Shown here piece by piece: positions 11,740-20,950 of a DNA stretch of 64,000 nucleotides. The translations under genes were made by a program, and so were the position numbers. Position 1 is the first letter of the stretch; each line of letters begins with the position of its first letter. Below the pieces are notes generated by a model that saw nothing but the letters and a program-made list of their open reading frames with translations, searched no databases and was not told the DNA's origin. The DNA comes from Chamaea fasciata (lineage: Eukaryota > Chordata > Aves > Passeriformes > Sylviidae): contig JARCOQ010000002.1 of NCBI GenBank assembly GCA_029207755.1, positions 248,001-312,000 on the forward strand. The letters run 5' to 3'.

Positions 11740-12065
11740 GCTTGTCCCTGTCCCCATTCCAATCTGCCTCTCTGTCCCTATCCTGCTTGTCCCCCTCTTG
11801 TCTGTCCCCGTCCTGCCCCAGCCTCATCCTGCCTGTCCCTGCCCTTTCCCTATTCTGTCCTGGCCCCATCCTGCTGTGCCCTCAGCTTTATCCTGCCTGC
11901 CCGCTCCAGTCTGTCCCTATTTTGTCTTCTGTCCTTCTCTTGTCTGGCCCCATCCTGGCCCGTCCCTGTCCACATCCTGCCTGTGCCCGTCTCGATTTGA
12001 TCTTGTGCCCATCCTGCCTGTTCCTATCCTGCCTTGCACTAATCCTGCCTGCCCCCGTCCCGTCT
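11740..12065. repeat. Minisatellite between P4HA3 and NEU3
   Basis: About 320 bases of imperfect 15-20 base units built on atcctgcctgtcccc. They fill the space between the P4HA3 5' end and the NEU3 3' end. Confidence 0.75.
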
Positions 12066-12200
12066 CTCCACGCACAAAACATCGCACCAGGATGGAGTAG
12101 GAGGTGCTGTGCCTGGGGCCGTCCTGCATCTTTCTGGGGCAGGGTCAGCTCCGTTGGGATGTTCCCTGCATTGACTGGATTTCACGTGTTTTGGGAGAAT

Positions 12201-12206
12201 TTTATT
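12201..12206 (-). promoter_or_regulatory. NEU3: Poly(A) signal of NEU3
   Basis: AATAAA on the minus strand, about 590 bases beyond the NEU3 stop. The stretch 12207-12798 is therefore the likely 3' UTR and shows no other gene. Confidence 0.65.
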
Positions 12207-12798
12207 TGACAGCAGCACGGGGATGTGAGGTCACTGTCGCTGTCGGGATGCTGCAACCTGCTCCCTATGGAGCAGAAAGAAACAGCCCCCAACATTCCTC
12301 ACAATCCCCCCAAGATTCGAGGGCTTTTTTCCCAGGAGGCAGGGAGAAAGTCAGTCTAAAGCAGACAAGCGAAGAAAACAGGATAAAAACCGGTAAAAAC
12401 AGGGAATTCTCTGCCACCTGCAGGAATGCAGAAACTGGAGTATTTTTAACTAAGCCCAGGTTTTTGGGTACTTTTCCCTCAGGGAATCAGCTGCTCTTGC
12501 TGGCACCTTCTGCTTTTCAGCCGCTACCAGGTGAAAAACGCTGATTTTTGGAGAAGCAGCGGCATTCCGTGCGCTGCGCTGGCACCCCCCCTTGGCCAGC
12601 CCAGAGCAGATCCTCCACTGCCCCGGGGCACCGACAGCGCCTGACGGGCGATTAAAAGGACAGAATTAAATAAAAAGGTACATGGTGCTGAGCCTCCGGA
12701 GAACTTGAAATATCCCGGTGAGGTCTCGGCACGGCCGTGCTCACTGGGTCCGGCAGCTGATGCTCGGGAGTGACCGCGCTGCCTAAAACGGGTCTATT

Positions 12799-14205
12799 TT
12801 AGGAAGCCTTGAGGTCCTGATGGCCAGAGGGGTCCAGGGTGAAGAGGCAGAAGGCGATTTCCTCGCAGGCGCTGCTGGCGCCGCACTCGAACAAGCACCC
12901 AAAAACGCCTCCGGGGCAGACGGCCAGGTCGGAGTAGCCGGCCGGCCCCGAGTGCAGCACCCACGGGCGCCGCCAGCCCGCCCCGTCCAGCGGCGAGGGG
13001 TTCACGTAGAGCCCCAGATCGCGCCGGCGGTGCCGGTCGGTGGGGTGCGAGTACAGCAGCCAGGTGGGCGCCCCGGCGGCGCCGGCGGGCGCGGCGAAGC
13101 TGACCACGCTGCCCTGGCAGCCCCGCGGCGGCTCCGCCAGCGCCCGGCACGGCGCCGGCCGCTGGAAGCGCAGCCCGCGGTCGGCGCTGAGCGCCACGGC
13201 CCGGCAGCCCCGCGGCGCCCGGGCGCTGCAGTACAGCAGGGGCCGCTCCGCGCCGCGGATCTCGGCCACCTGGCACTCGCCCGTCCGCTCCCCGCCCAGC
13301 AGCGCGCCCTTGCGCCAGCGGCGCCCGCCGTCGTCGCTGTAGAAGACGAGGGAATGCTGGCGGGTGAAGCACGGCAGCCGCAGGGCCCCGCACAGGCACC
13401 CGTGCGCGTAGTAGGCGTAGGCCGGCACCACCAGGCGCCCCGAGTCCAGCTGCACGCCGTGGCCCGGCCCCACGGCGAAGGTGGCCCAGCGGGACAGGTC
13501 GGCGCCGATGGCCTCGTCCGTCACGTCCCGCAGCGCGCTCCAGCCGCCGCCGCCGTCCGCGCTGGTGGCGAAGCAGAGACGCGCGGCGCTGCAGCCGCTC
13601 CAGATCTGGCAGCGCTCCGTCTTTCCCTGCTCCACGCAGATGCAGAAGAGGAAGACGGTGCCGCTCCTGGCGTCGTAGAGGGGACAGGGGTTCATGGTGC
13701 GGCGGCCGGGCAGCGTCAACGCCGACAGCTCCTCCGTGGGACCCCACTGCCGGCAAGGAGGAAAACGGGGCTCAGCCGCGGGGTCGCCGCTGGAGCCGCC
13801 CGGCATCCCGCCCATCTCCTGTTCCCACAGCCCGGGGGGTTTTACCTTGACCGAGGAGCCGTGCCGGCGGCCCCGCCGCAGCACCAGGTACTTGGCGTCC
13901 TCGTCCCGGGCCGAGGAGCGCTTCTCGGCAAAGGCCAGGAAGGAATCGTCCGGGGGGACGTAGAGCAGAGCCGGGATGCGGTAGGTGACCCCAGCTGCCT
14001 GTCGGAACAGCGTCTCCGGAGGGAAAACCTGCGGCGATCCTGGTGGTGGTGGCAGCGGTGGGGGGCTCTCCCCGCCATCCCCCTGCTGCTGGAAGGGTGG
14101 GAAAGTCAGATGTAAAGGGTTAAATCCCGGCAAAAGGACGGGGTGGCCTGTACGGGCTGGGTAGGGATGAAGGCTCACCTTGAGGCAGGTGGTGGCCTGG
14201 GACAT
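12799..14205 (-). CDS. NEU3: Sialidase-3 (plasma-membrane ganglioside sialidase), three coding exons
   Basis: NEU3 cleaves terminal sialic acid, preferably from gangliosides, at the plasma membrane. Coding exons: 14179-14205 (MSQATTCLK, donor GTGAGC), 13846-14088 and 12799-13746; phases are all zero and give about 405 residues. The six-bladed propeller landmarks are visible: YRIP with the first catalytic Arg, AEKRSSARDEDA with the second Arg and the acid Asp, Asp boxes SADGGGGW and SDDGGRRW, the ECQVAEI Glu, and GYSDLA with the nucleophile Tyr. HGCLCG and FGCLFECG fit the NEU2/NEU3 branch, and the N-terminal ATTC resembles human NEU3. Exon 2 has a proline-rich lead (after QQGDGGES) that human NEU3 lacks; an alternative acceptor at 14029-14030 would remove it. 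The last exon is extremely GC-rich. A CTCAG acceptor at 14234-14235 implies a noncoding exon further upstream. Confidence 0.96.
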   Translation of the reverse strand: MSQATTCLKVSLHPYPARTGHPVLLPGFNPLHLTFPPFQQQGDGGESPPPLPPPPGSPQVFPPETLFRQAAGVTYRIPALLYVPPDDSFLAFAEKRSSARDEDAKYLVLRRGRRHGSSVKVKPPGLWEQEMGGMPGGSSGDPAAEPRFPPCRQWGPTEELSALTLPGRRTMNPCPLYDARSGTVFLFCICVEQGKTERCQIWSGCSAARLCFATSADGGGGWSALRDVTDEAIGADLSRWATFAVGPGHGVQLDSGRLVVPAYAYYAHGCLCGALRLPCFTRQHSLVFYSDDGGRRWRKGALLGGERTGECQVAEIRGAERPLLYCSARAPRGCRAVALSADRGLRFQRPAPCRALAEPPRGCQGSVVSFAAPAGAAGAPTWLLYSHPTDRHRRRDLGLYVNPSPLDGAGWRRPWVLHSGPAGYSDLAVCPGGVFGCLFECGASSACEEIAFCLFTLDPSGHQDLKAS

Positions 14206-15110
14206 GGTGGCCTCCCTGAGATTCCGCTGGGACCTGAGCAGGGTGGAAGAGTGGGATGAGAGCAGAGCCCCTCGGTGGGGTCACAGCCGCCCTCCCGCCT
14301 GTCCGTGCTGCCCCGCTGCCCTGCACAGGCTCCCCTGCTTCACCCACGGTGCCACCTCCGGGCTGTCCCCAAGGGCTGCGCACCTCCTGCAGCGCACCAG
14401 GACCCCCGAGCTCCCACGTCCTCAAGCTGCCCCGGTGTCACTAGCCCAGAGTCCCCGTGCCCATGCACCCCTCCATTTCCCTGCACCCCTCCCACCTGGA
14501 TCCCAACCTGCGCCCCCCATGTCCCTACGCCAGCCCACGGCACAAACCCCTACACCTCGGCATGCACCGACCCCCCCAGTGACAGACACCCCCTCCGCGC
14601 GTCCCCCTTCACATGTCCTGACCCCCCCGCGCCCCCGCAGGCCCCGATCGCCCCCCACCCACCTGCAGTACCAGGTTCTCCCCGTGTACCCCCCGACACC
14701 CCCACAGCCCCGCTCCCTACAGCCCGCACGCACCAAGCCCCCGGTGACCCCCCCGGTCCCCGTCCCCCTGCATCCCCCTACACCCCGCCAGCACCGACCC
14801 CCGTCCCCTCCGCGCCGCGACCCCCCCGCACTCCTCCATCCCCCGCACTGCCCCCTGCCCGCATTCCCGCATTCCCGCATCCCCCATCCCCGCAGACCCC
14901 GCTCCTCCCGCCGCCGCCGCGCCGGGGCCGCCCCGCTCCGCCTCTTCCTGCGGCTCCCGGAGCCGGGGGGGCGGATCAGGCGCTCGGCGGGCCGAGGAAG
15001 CGGGCGGGGATCCAGCTGTCGGGATAGCAGAGCCTGGCGCCGGGGCCAGAGGGCAGCGGGGACAATACCTGCGCAGGTGTGAGCAGGCGATGTGCTCCTC
15101 CCCCGGCGCT
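14206..15110 (-). promoter_or_regulatory. NEU3: NEU3 5' region and GC-rich promoter
   Basis: The start codon sits in an exon that begins at 14233 after a polypyrimidine-CTCAG acceptor, so a noncoding first exon is expected upstream. From about 14430 to 14900 the + strand is almost pure C-rich sequence with CACCC/CCCCC blocks. CpG density is high around 14890-15110, a plausible promoter. The open frames here are low-complexity proline-rich and are not called. Confidence 0.5.
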
Positions 15111-15564
15111 CCTACGCGGGCGGTGCAGTGGTGCAACAGCAGGAGGAGATGGACTGGTGGAGCCGCTGCCGAGAGCAGGCAGGACGGGAGCCAGGAGAGG
15201 GACGCGGGCAGGACCTTGCTTGGGACGCCACGAGAATCCCCTCCGGCCGCCCTTGCCTTCCCGGGTGTCCTGTGGAACAGGCGTGGAGAGGGAGGGCCGG
15301 AAAATCCTGAAGATCCATGTGGGAGTTCCCGGAGGTGGGGCAGTTCTACAAGACAAGAAGAGGAGTATCTTCTTTTTATCCTGTGTACTGCAGTATTTTC
15401 ATCCTGTGGCACTTGGGGACGAGGTTTAGGTGACAAAATCGTGGTGGTGCCGTGGGAACGCCAGGACTCTTCCAGCCTTGAGGATTCTGTGAATTGGGAT
15501 TCCCTCCCCAGGCGTGAAACACCCCAGAGATGCTCCAGGACACGTCTGATGTCTGTTCTTCCCT

Positions 15565-15570
15565 TTTATT
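15565..15570 (-). promoter_or_regulatory. Possible distal poly(A) signal of SPCS2
   Basis: AATAAA on the minus strand, followed by a run of A on the + strand side upstream. It is about 660 bases beyond the SPCS2 stop and could serve a longer 3' UTR. Confidence 0.4.
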
Positions 15571-15742
15571 GAAAAAAAAAACAACCCAAAAAAATCTCTC
15601 TTTTTAAAAATGCCATTTATAGAAGGGATGCATGGAACAGGAGATGCCACGAGGGAACTGTGGGACAGACAGACTCAGCTTGGAAAATCTTTTACACTGA
15701 GAAGCTTCGTGGCTGAGCACACAGAAGTAGCATATTTGATTC

Positions 15743-15760
15743 CCCCCCCCCCCCCCCAAA
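15743..15760. repeat. Poly(C) homopolymer
   Basis: An uninterrupted C run of about 16-17 bases followed by A-rich sequence. Confidence 0.9.
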
Positions 15761-16179
15761 AACACATAAAAGGTTTTTATATAAAACAATCCTCTACCCC
15801 AAATCAGATAAATACAAAAATAAAGCAAACTTGTTTGCGAGGGGATGGTTGTTTCACAGAAGGGTTTTGTCCTGAACTCCTACCAGGAAATGGAAAGGTG
15901 GGCTTGGTAAAACCCCCTGGACACAGAGCCATGTGATAAAGCACTGCCAGGTAAAGCAGAGGACACTGGGGAAGCGTTGGTGATCTGCTTCCCCTCCTGA
16001 GGGGCCCCAAATCCAACTCTGGGGTCCGCCTCAGAGCCTGGAAGGCAGGCACACAGACCAAGCTTAGCCGTGAGCTTCAACAAATCCTGGGTCCAAGATT
16101 AAAATTCCTGCTTATCCAAAATGCAATAGGACTTCAGGACAAAAACAGAGGCCAAGGGTCACTTTCTTTGCCATTTGAC

Positions 16180-16185
16180 TTTATT
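16180..16185 (-). promoter_or_regulatory. SPCS2: Proximal poly(A) signal of SPCS2
   Basis: AATAAA on the minus strand starting 45 bases beyond the SPCS2 stop codon. Confidence 0.75.
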
Positions 16186-16229
16186 GGTGTTATTGTAGCA
16201 GGCTCCCGGGAGGCGGGTGGGCTCCGAAA

Positions 16230-19200
16230 TCACTTTGTTTTCCTCTCCAGGGCCAGGCTGTCGTGCAGCTTGGACACCTCCGGCTCGTAGGCCTCCATGA
16301 CCAACGTCCCGTTGTTGTCGAAGAACTTGGCGATGGATTTGGTGAACTCGGCTTCCCTCTGCTGTTTGGTTTTCCCGCTGATGAACGTCAGCTTCAGGGT
16401 GTACTTGTCATCAAACCTGTGGGGGCAGACACACCTCAGAGCAGGACCCCGCTGCGGACAGAAAGCCCCTCCTGGTTCAGGGAGAACCCCCCCGGACTGC
16501 AGGCCCCCACCTGGGCACTCACAACTAACACAACTACAGGCTGTTACACCCTGCGTTAAAGAGAAGCGAAACATGGACCCTGGTGGCAGAAAACCACTCG
16601 GAGCCGCGCCCATTCCCAGCCCAGGCCGTGGGTTTTGATGGAGCAGAACGGATCAGTCGGTTTCAAAGGCACAGGCAGTATTTTGTTGATGCCTGGGGAG
16701 GGAGGGATGGCCCAGAGCATCCCTTGGATGGATGCCGGAGCGAACGGTACCGTTTGAGGCTGGAGGAGAGCTGCCAGACATCGTCGGGATCCATCCCCGC
16801 CGGGTCCTTCCTGTGAGCCACCAGGAAAATGCTCTTCTCTTTGTACGAGGTATAAATGGTCAGGATTCCCATCATCACAAAATACGTGCAGAGGAAGTTA
16901 AGGGAATTGAGAAGGTGCAAGGAGAAGCAAAAATCAGGCAGAGCAGTCGCTGGGATCCCCTCAGGAACTGCTGTTTAACCACCTCTCGGGACCTTTTAAT
17001 TCCAAACAGGATGTTGGGCTGATGCTTCATTAGCGGGAGAAATTAAGCAATAAATTTAAACCTTAGTAATTTACTATTCCCTCCCTGGAAGTGTCCAAGG
17101 CCAGGCTGGATGGGGCTCGGAGCAACCTGGGATACTGGAAGTGTCCCTGCCCATGGCAGGGGTTTGGAACTGGATGAGCTTTAAGGTCTCTTCCCACCCA
17201 AACCAGTCTGGGATTCTGACACTTGCTGGGAGAGAGTGGGAAAACTCGAGACTGAACAAGCCACAGGAGGAGTTGCTGGGCATTCCTCCTAAGCACAGAC
17301 CAAGCAATTCCTCTTCCCCATTTTTGGAATTAAGTAATTTCAAGTGCTGCGAGACAAATCCCTCATTTGTTCTGAAAGCCACCCAGAACAGCCAGGAACA
17401 ACGACATTCCTTAGGATCACAGAATTGTTTAGGTTGGAGAACATCTGTGAGACCACTGAGCCCAGCGTTCCCCCAGTCCACCACTAATCCTTCACACTGC
17501 TGAACCCCACGGGGTGGCCTCAGCCCACGGTTCCAGCCGGTCCAGATCCCTCTGCAGAGAGCTGCTGGCAAGAATTTCCTCTTTCCCCTCTCCCTATCTG
17601 ACCTGTGGTATTAGGGAAAAGCCAACGTGTCTGTAGCCAGACTGTGGATGGAATGAAAAAGAAAAGGATCTGTCTCAGGCCACCCAAATTTAGGGGCATT
17701 ACACCCAGACAGGCAGGAATTTTCCCATCACAAGAAAACTGTCTGACTGTCAGCTGATCTCCACACGACAGGAAGGAAAATGGGAATATCCCACAGGGTT
17801 TTGTTCATGTGGAAAATCACACCCTTCTGGTATAACCAAGACAAGATCTGGAAAGGATATGAGACAACACAGAAGGCAAGGACCGGTTTGGATTCGGGAA
17901 AAGGGTGCAGGTAATCCCAAATCAAAGCCACAATGGCAAAGAGACAGGAGATTGTGCAGATGATGAGGCGGCCGTCGATCAAACGGAAATTTTCCACGTA
18001 TTTGTACTTCTCCAGGAGCACCTGGGGGAGAAACAGGCAGCCGAGTCTCCTGTGAGCTTTTCAGGGGTTTGACACACTGTTTCTGGGAAGGGAACAATCC
18101 CAGTGGCACGGGTAAACTGAGCAGAGAGTTCATGGGGAATTAAGGTCTGCACCAGGCTTCCTGGTGACTGATCCCTATTGGGCACAAACAGGTGGGAATC
18201 ACAAGGGATGCTCCAGACCCGGCACGGATACGGGCACAACCAACCCCCAAAAAGCAGGAGAGGAGATCAGAGCTTCCCAAGAGGGACACCTCAGCAGAGA
18301 GAGAGCCTACCTTTTTGGCAGAGTCATCCAAGGAATTTTTCACAGCTGAACCATCCCATTTGTCGATTTTTACTGGCTTGTCGTCGATCTTCCACTGCAA
18401 TGGGAACAGTGTGGAGTGAGGGGGATTTCATCCCAACGCCCTTGTTCCTGCCCTGAGCACCAGGGCAAAGCAGCAGGCAGCTCCCTGTTTGGGAAAAGCC
18501 GGCTGGACAGAGGGAATCTGCCCCAGAGCTGCCTGAGCAGCCCCACGCCCGCCCCTGGGCAGGGTTCAGCTCACACTCCCTGTCACAGGTTTGACGTGGC
18601 CCTGAGAGCAGCTTTCATCGAGGCACAAACAAGAAACTTCAGTTAAAACCTCTCTGCAGAACAAAAGCAAAGAACTCTGTCACTGCCACATTCAAATCCT
18701 CTGCAGGAATGGGTCCCTCCCCAGTAGAAACTCCCATCTACAGTGGCTCAGCTTTCCAAGGGGTCCACCTCCCCCTGAACCACGTTATGTATTTTTTGGT
18801 GACACGTCAGTCTGAGCCCTGAGTATCCTAAGTCATCCCTTACTTCAAACAGCTGAGCGACTGGAGCTGGAATCTTAGCTGCCAGTAAAGCCATCCTCAA
18901 TCTCACTCCTGTTATTTTCCTGCTCTGGAAAGTCCCAAGCCGGACTGGTTACCTGCCAGCCCAAAGAGCTCCTTTCCCTCCTCTGGAAGGAACAAACCCA
19001 CTTTAACATCTGATGTAAAACTGAACCTGGTCCCCTGCAGCCCCACAGGGAGAAGCCCAGTTATCCCCCGGGCCCGGCACGTGGGAATGGTGAGGGACAC
19101 AGGGAATGTCACTGCGTGCCCACGAGGTTCATGAGGCACAAAAGTCACGGCCAGAAGCATCCAAAAATCATGGAGAACTGGGACAGAGCTCTCACATCAG

Positions 19201-19623
19201 TCTGTGGTACCAAATATTTTACGTGGCTGCTTTTTGAAGCATTTCCTTCCAGCATACGTGTTAGTTGGAAGCTGAATTCTTTCCACTGTTTATTTTCCTT
19301 ACACAAGCATCTACAGCAGCTGGAAGGAGATAACCAGGGCTGAAGGGGGATGCCCAGGGATGGGGATGCCCAGGGATGGGGATGCTCAGGGCTGAAGGGG
19401 GATGCTCAGGGATGAGGGCGGATGCTCAGGGATGGGGATGCCCAGGGGTGAAGGACGGATGCCCAGGGCTGAGGGAGGGATACCCCGGAGTGAAGGGTGG
19501 AAGCCGGGGCCGGCGGGGCGCTGCCCGGGGCCCCGGCCGGGGCGGGGGCCGCTCGGGGCGGCTCAGGAGCCCCGGCCGCGGTACCTTGTCCAGGAGCCCG
19601 TTCCGGCCGCTCTTGGCCGCCAT
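16230..19623 (-). CDS. SPCS2: Signal peptidase complex subunit 2 (five coding exons, one AT-AC intron)
   Basis: SPCS2 (SPC25) is a noncatalytic subunit of the ER signal peptidase complex, with two transmembrane helices. Coding exons: 19585-19623 ([13 protein letters not shown]), 18311-18394, 17861-18021, 16751-16885 and 16230-16416, together 606 bases and 201 residues; human SPCS2 is about 226, the difference being a Gly-rich N-terminus. [20 protein letters not shown] is nearly identical to human. The first membrane segment is around [16 protein letters not shown] and the second spans the junction of exons 3 and 4 (LAFCVVS / [11 protein letters not shown]). The C-terminal domain runs through [20 protein letters not shown] to LALERKTK. 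The third intron (16886-17860) does not have GT-AG ends; see its own entry. The ATG at 19623 lies in a CpG-rich context with an in-frame donor GTACCG after 13 codons. Confidence 0.97.
17075..17220 (+). repeat. CR1 LINE 3' fragment (inside the SPCS2 AT-AC intron)
   Basis: Sense CR1 tail: gtccaaggccaggctggatg, then gtgtccctgcccatggcagg, then a cccacccaaaccagtct end. Confidence 0.9.
17405..17590 (-). repeat. CR1-like fragment
   Basis: Antisense block beginning ggatcacagaattgttt, then agtccaccactaatcc and a tctgcagagagctgctgg end, resembling another CR1 subfamily. Confidence 0.7.
19336..19505. repeat. Minisatellite in SPCS2 intron 1
   Basis: About eight imperfect 15-22 base copies of a ggatgcccagggatgggg unit, ending about 80 bases downstream of the first exon's donor. 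Confidence 0.85.
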
Positions 19624-19780
19624 CTTCTCGCCGCCTCCGCCTCCGCCCCCGCCCGGCCCGCGCCACCTGGGCGCCCCTGATTGGTGGGGCGGGAGGAAGT
19701 GCGGCCCCCCCGCGCCGCGCGGCACGCTGGGAAATGCAGTCCGTCCTGCCCGCCGCCCCTATGGCGTGGAGAAGGTGTTC
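19624..19780 (-). promoter_or_regulatory. SPCS2: CpG-rich SPCS2 promoter region
   Basis: GC- and CpG-rich sequence directly upstream of the SPCS2 start codon; CR1 sequence begins at about 19783. No gene is readable on the opposite side. Confidence 0.55.
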
Positions 19781-19782
19781 GC

Positions 19783-19905
19783 GTCGTGGAATCACGGGAT
19801 CTGGGTTGGGAGCGACCTTAAAACCCATCCAGTCCCACCCCCTGGCCACGGGCAGGGGGACCTTCCACTAGATCAGGTTCCTCCAGGCCCCGTCCGACCC
19901 CAAAA
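19783..19905 (-). repeat. CR1 LINE 3' fragment
   Basis: Antisense CR1: ggaatcacgggatctgggtt, gggggaccttccactagatc, aggttcctccaggccccgtc. Confidence 0.88.
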
Positions 19906-19909
19906 GGGC

Positions 19910-20085
19910 TGTCCAGCGCCGGCACAGCCGCCCAGGGCAGCGGGGGAGTCCCCATACCTGGAGGGGTTTAAAGCTCCATGGATGTGGCACTTGGGGACAC
20001 GGGTTAGTGGTGGCCTTGCAGTGCTGGGGGACTCGATGACCTTGGAGACCTTTTCCAGCCCTAACTATTCCATGGTTCTATGATC
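19910..20085 (+). repeat. CR1 LINE 3' fragment, inverted against its neighbour
   Basis: Sense CR1 of a second tail type: atggatgtggcacttgggga, then ttagtggtggccttgcagtg, then ttccatggttctatgatc. It abuts the antisense fragment at 19783-19905. Confidence 0.9.
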
Positions 20086-20944
20086 TCCAACACGATACAG
20101 CAGCTGTGTTGTGTGGCCGAGCCACACGAGGAGGATGCTGCTTATTCCTCCTTCATTAGACCCTTCATGTTCAGCTTGGGCCCAGCTGCCGTGACAAGGA
20201 ACGCCCCGTTTTCCACTGCAGGAGATGCCATGCTAAGCGAGATGGCCACTGGGACTGATCCCATTTGGCTCCTTTGATGTAGGGAATCAGTTTTATGTTA
20301 GAAGAACCAACAGCTCCATTCTGGTCTCCTGGCAGACGCATCTCCCTGCAGCGAGGGCAAACGATGGGTTATCACCTGGCTTTGCTCAAGCCTGTAATTA
20401 ACGCGCCTCTTTGTACCTTTGTTCCATTTAGTGGGAATTGGGTCTGGCTTGTTGCCCTGGCTGTGCCAAGACACTCCCGGAGGAAACCGCGCGTTGTCCT
20501 CAGTGTTTGTGAGCGCAGAGGGGCTGGGAGTGGAGAGAGGACAGCGTGAGTATGTCCTGCGGCAGATTCCAGGGATGCAGGCAGGACGGGCGAGCAGCCC
20601 CTGCCTGTCCCTGCCCACGTGGAAAGCGTGTTCCAGTGGGGGAGGGCTCAGCTCTGCCAGCGTGCCACACGGACACTGCTGGGCTCCCTGGGATCTACAG
20701 CTGGATTAACCCCAACCCAAACCCAGCTGCTGGGAGATCAGCCTCGGACTAAAACGGGTTTGTCCCGAGAGGAAGTGCAACGTGGGTCTCTGAGCTTTTC
20801 CAACCAAATGCTTTTGTCATTCTACAATCACTCCACAGCCTCCTTCAGATCACCGAGTGTCACCTGTCCGGGACAAGCAGCAGTAGGATCCTGCTCGCTT
20901 CCAAGCACAGCAAGAGGCAGGGAGTTTCACTGTCAGAATCTGGT

Positions 20945-20950
20945 TTTATT
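20945..20950 (-). promoter_or_regulatory. RNF169: Probable distal poly(A) signal of RNF169
   Basis: AATAAA on the minus strand about 4 kb beyond the RNF169 stop. A 3' UTR of this size fits mammalian RNF169. No other minus-strand gene lies between. Confidence 0.5.

Larger units (their letters stand above)
16886..17860 (-). other. SPCS2: U12-type AT-AC intron of SPCS2
   Basis: On the minus strand the donor reads TC|ATATCCTTTC, the consensus of minor-spliceosome AT-AC introns. The acceptor reads TCTGCAC|GTATTTTG. A branch-point match TTCCCTTAAC lies at 16897-16906, about 12 bases from the acceptor, the usual U12 spacing. No AG dinucleotide exists between about 16950 and the exon, so a GT-AG solution is not available. 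Joining the ends restores the frame (VV-S-YFVMM) and matches the family. Confidence 0.95.

Noticed and set aside
11117..12100. A 327-codon + strand open frame
   Set aside because: Low-complexity Pro/Ala translation of the tandem repeats at the P4HA3 5' end and spacer.
12820..14115. A 431-codon + strand open frame
   Set aside because: It is the GC-rich antisense of NEU3; its protein is Ala/Arg/Pro-rich without any family features, while the minus strand has clear sialidase motifs.
14180..15082. A 300-codon proline-rich + strand open frame
   Set aside because: Composed of C-rich repeat sequence upstream of NEU3; no homology or splice support.
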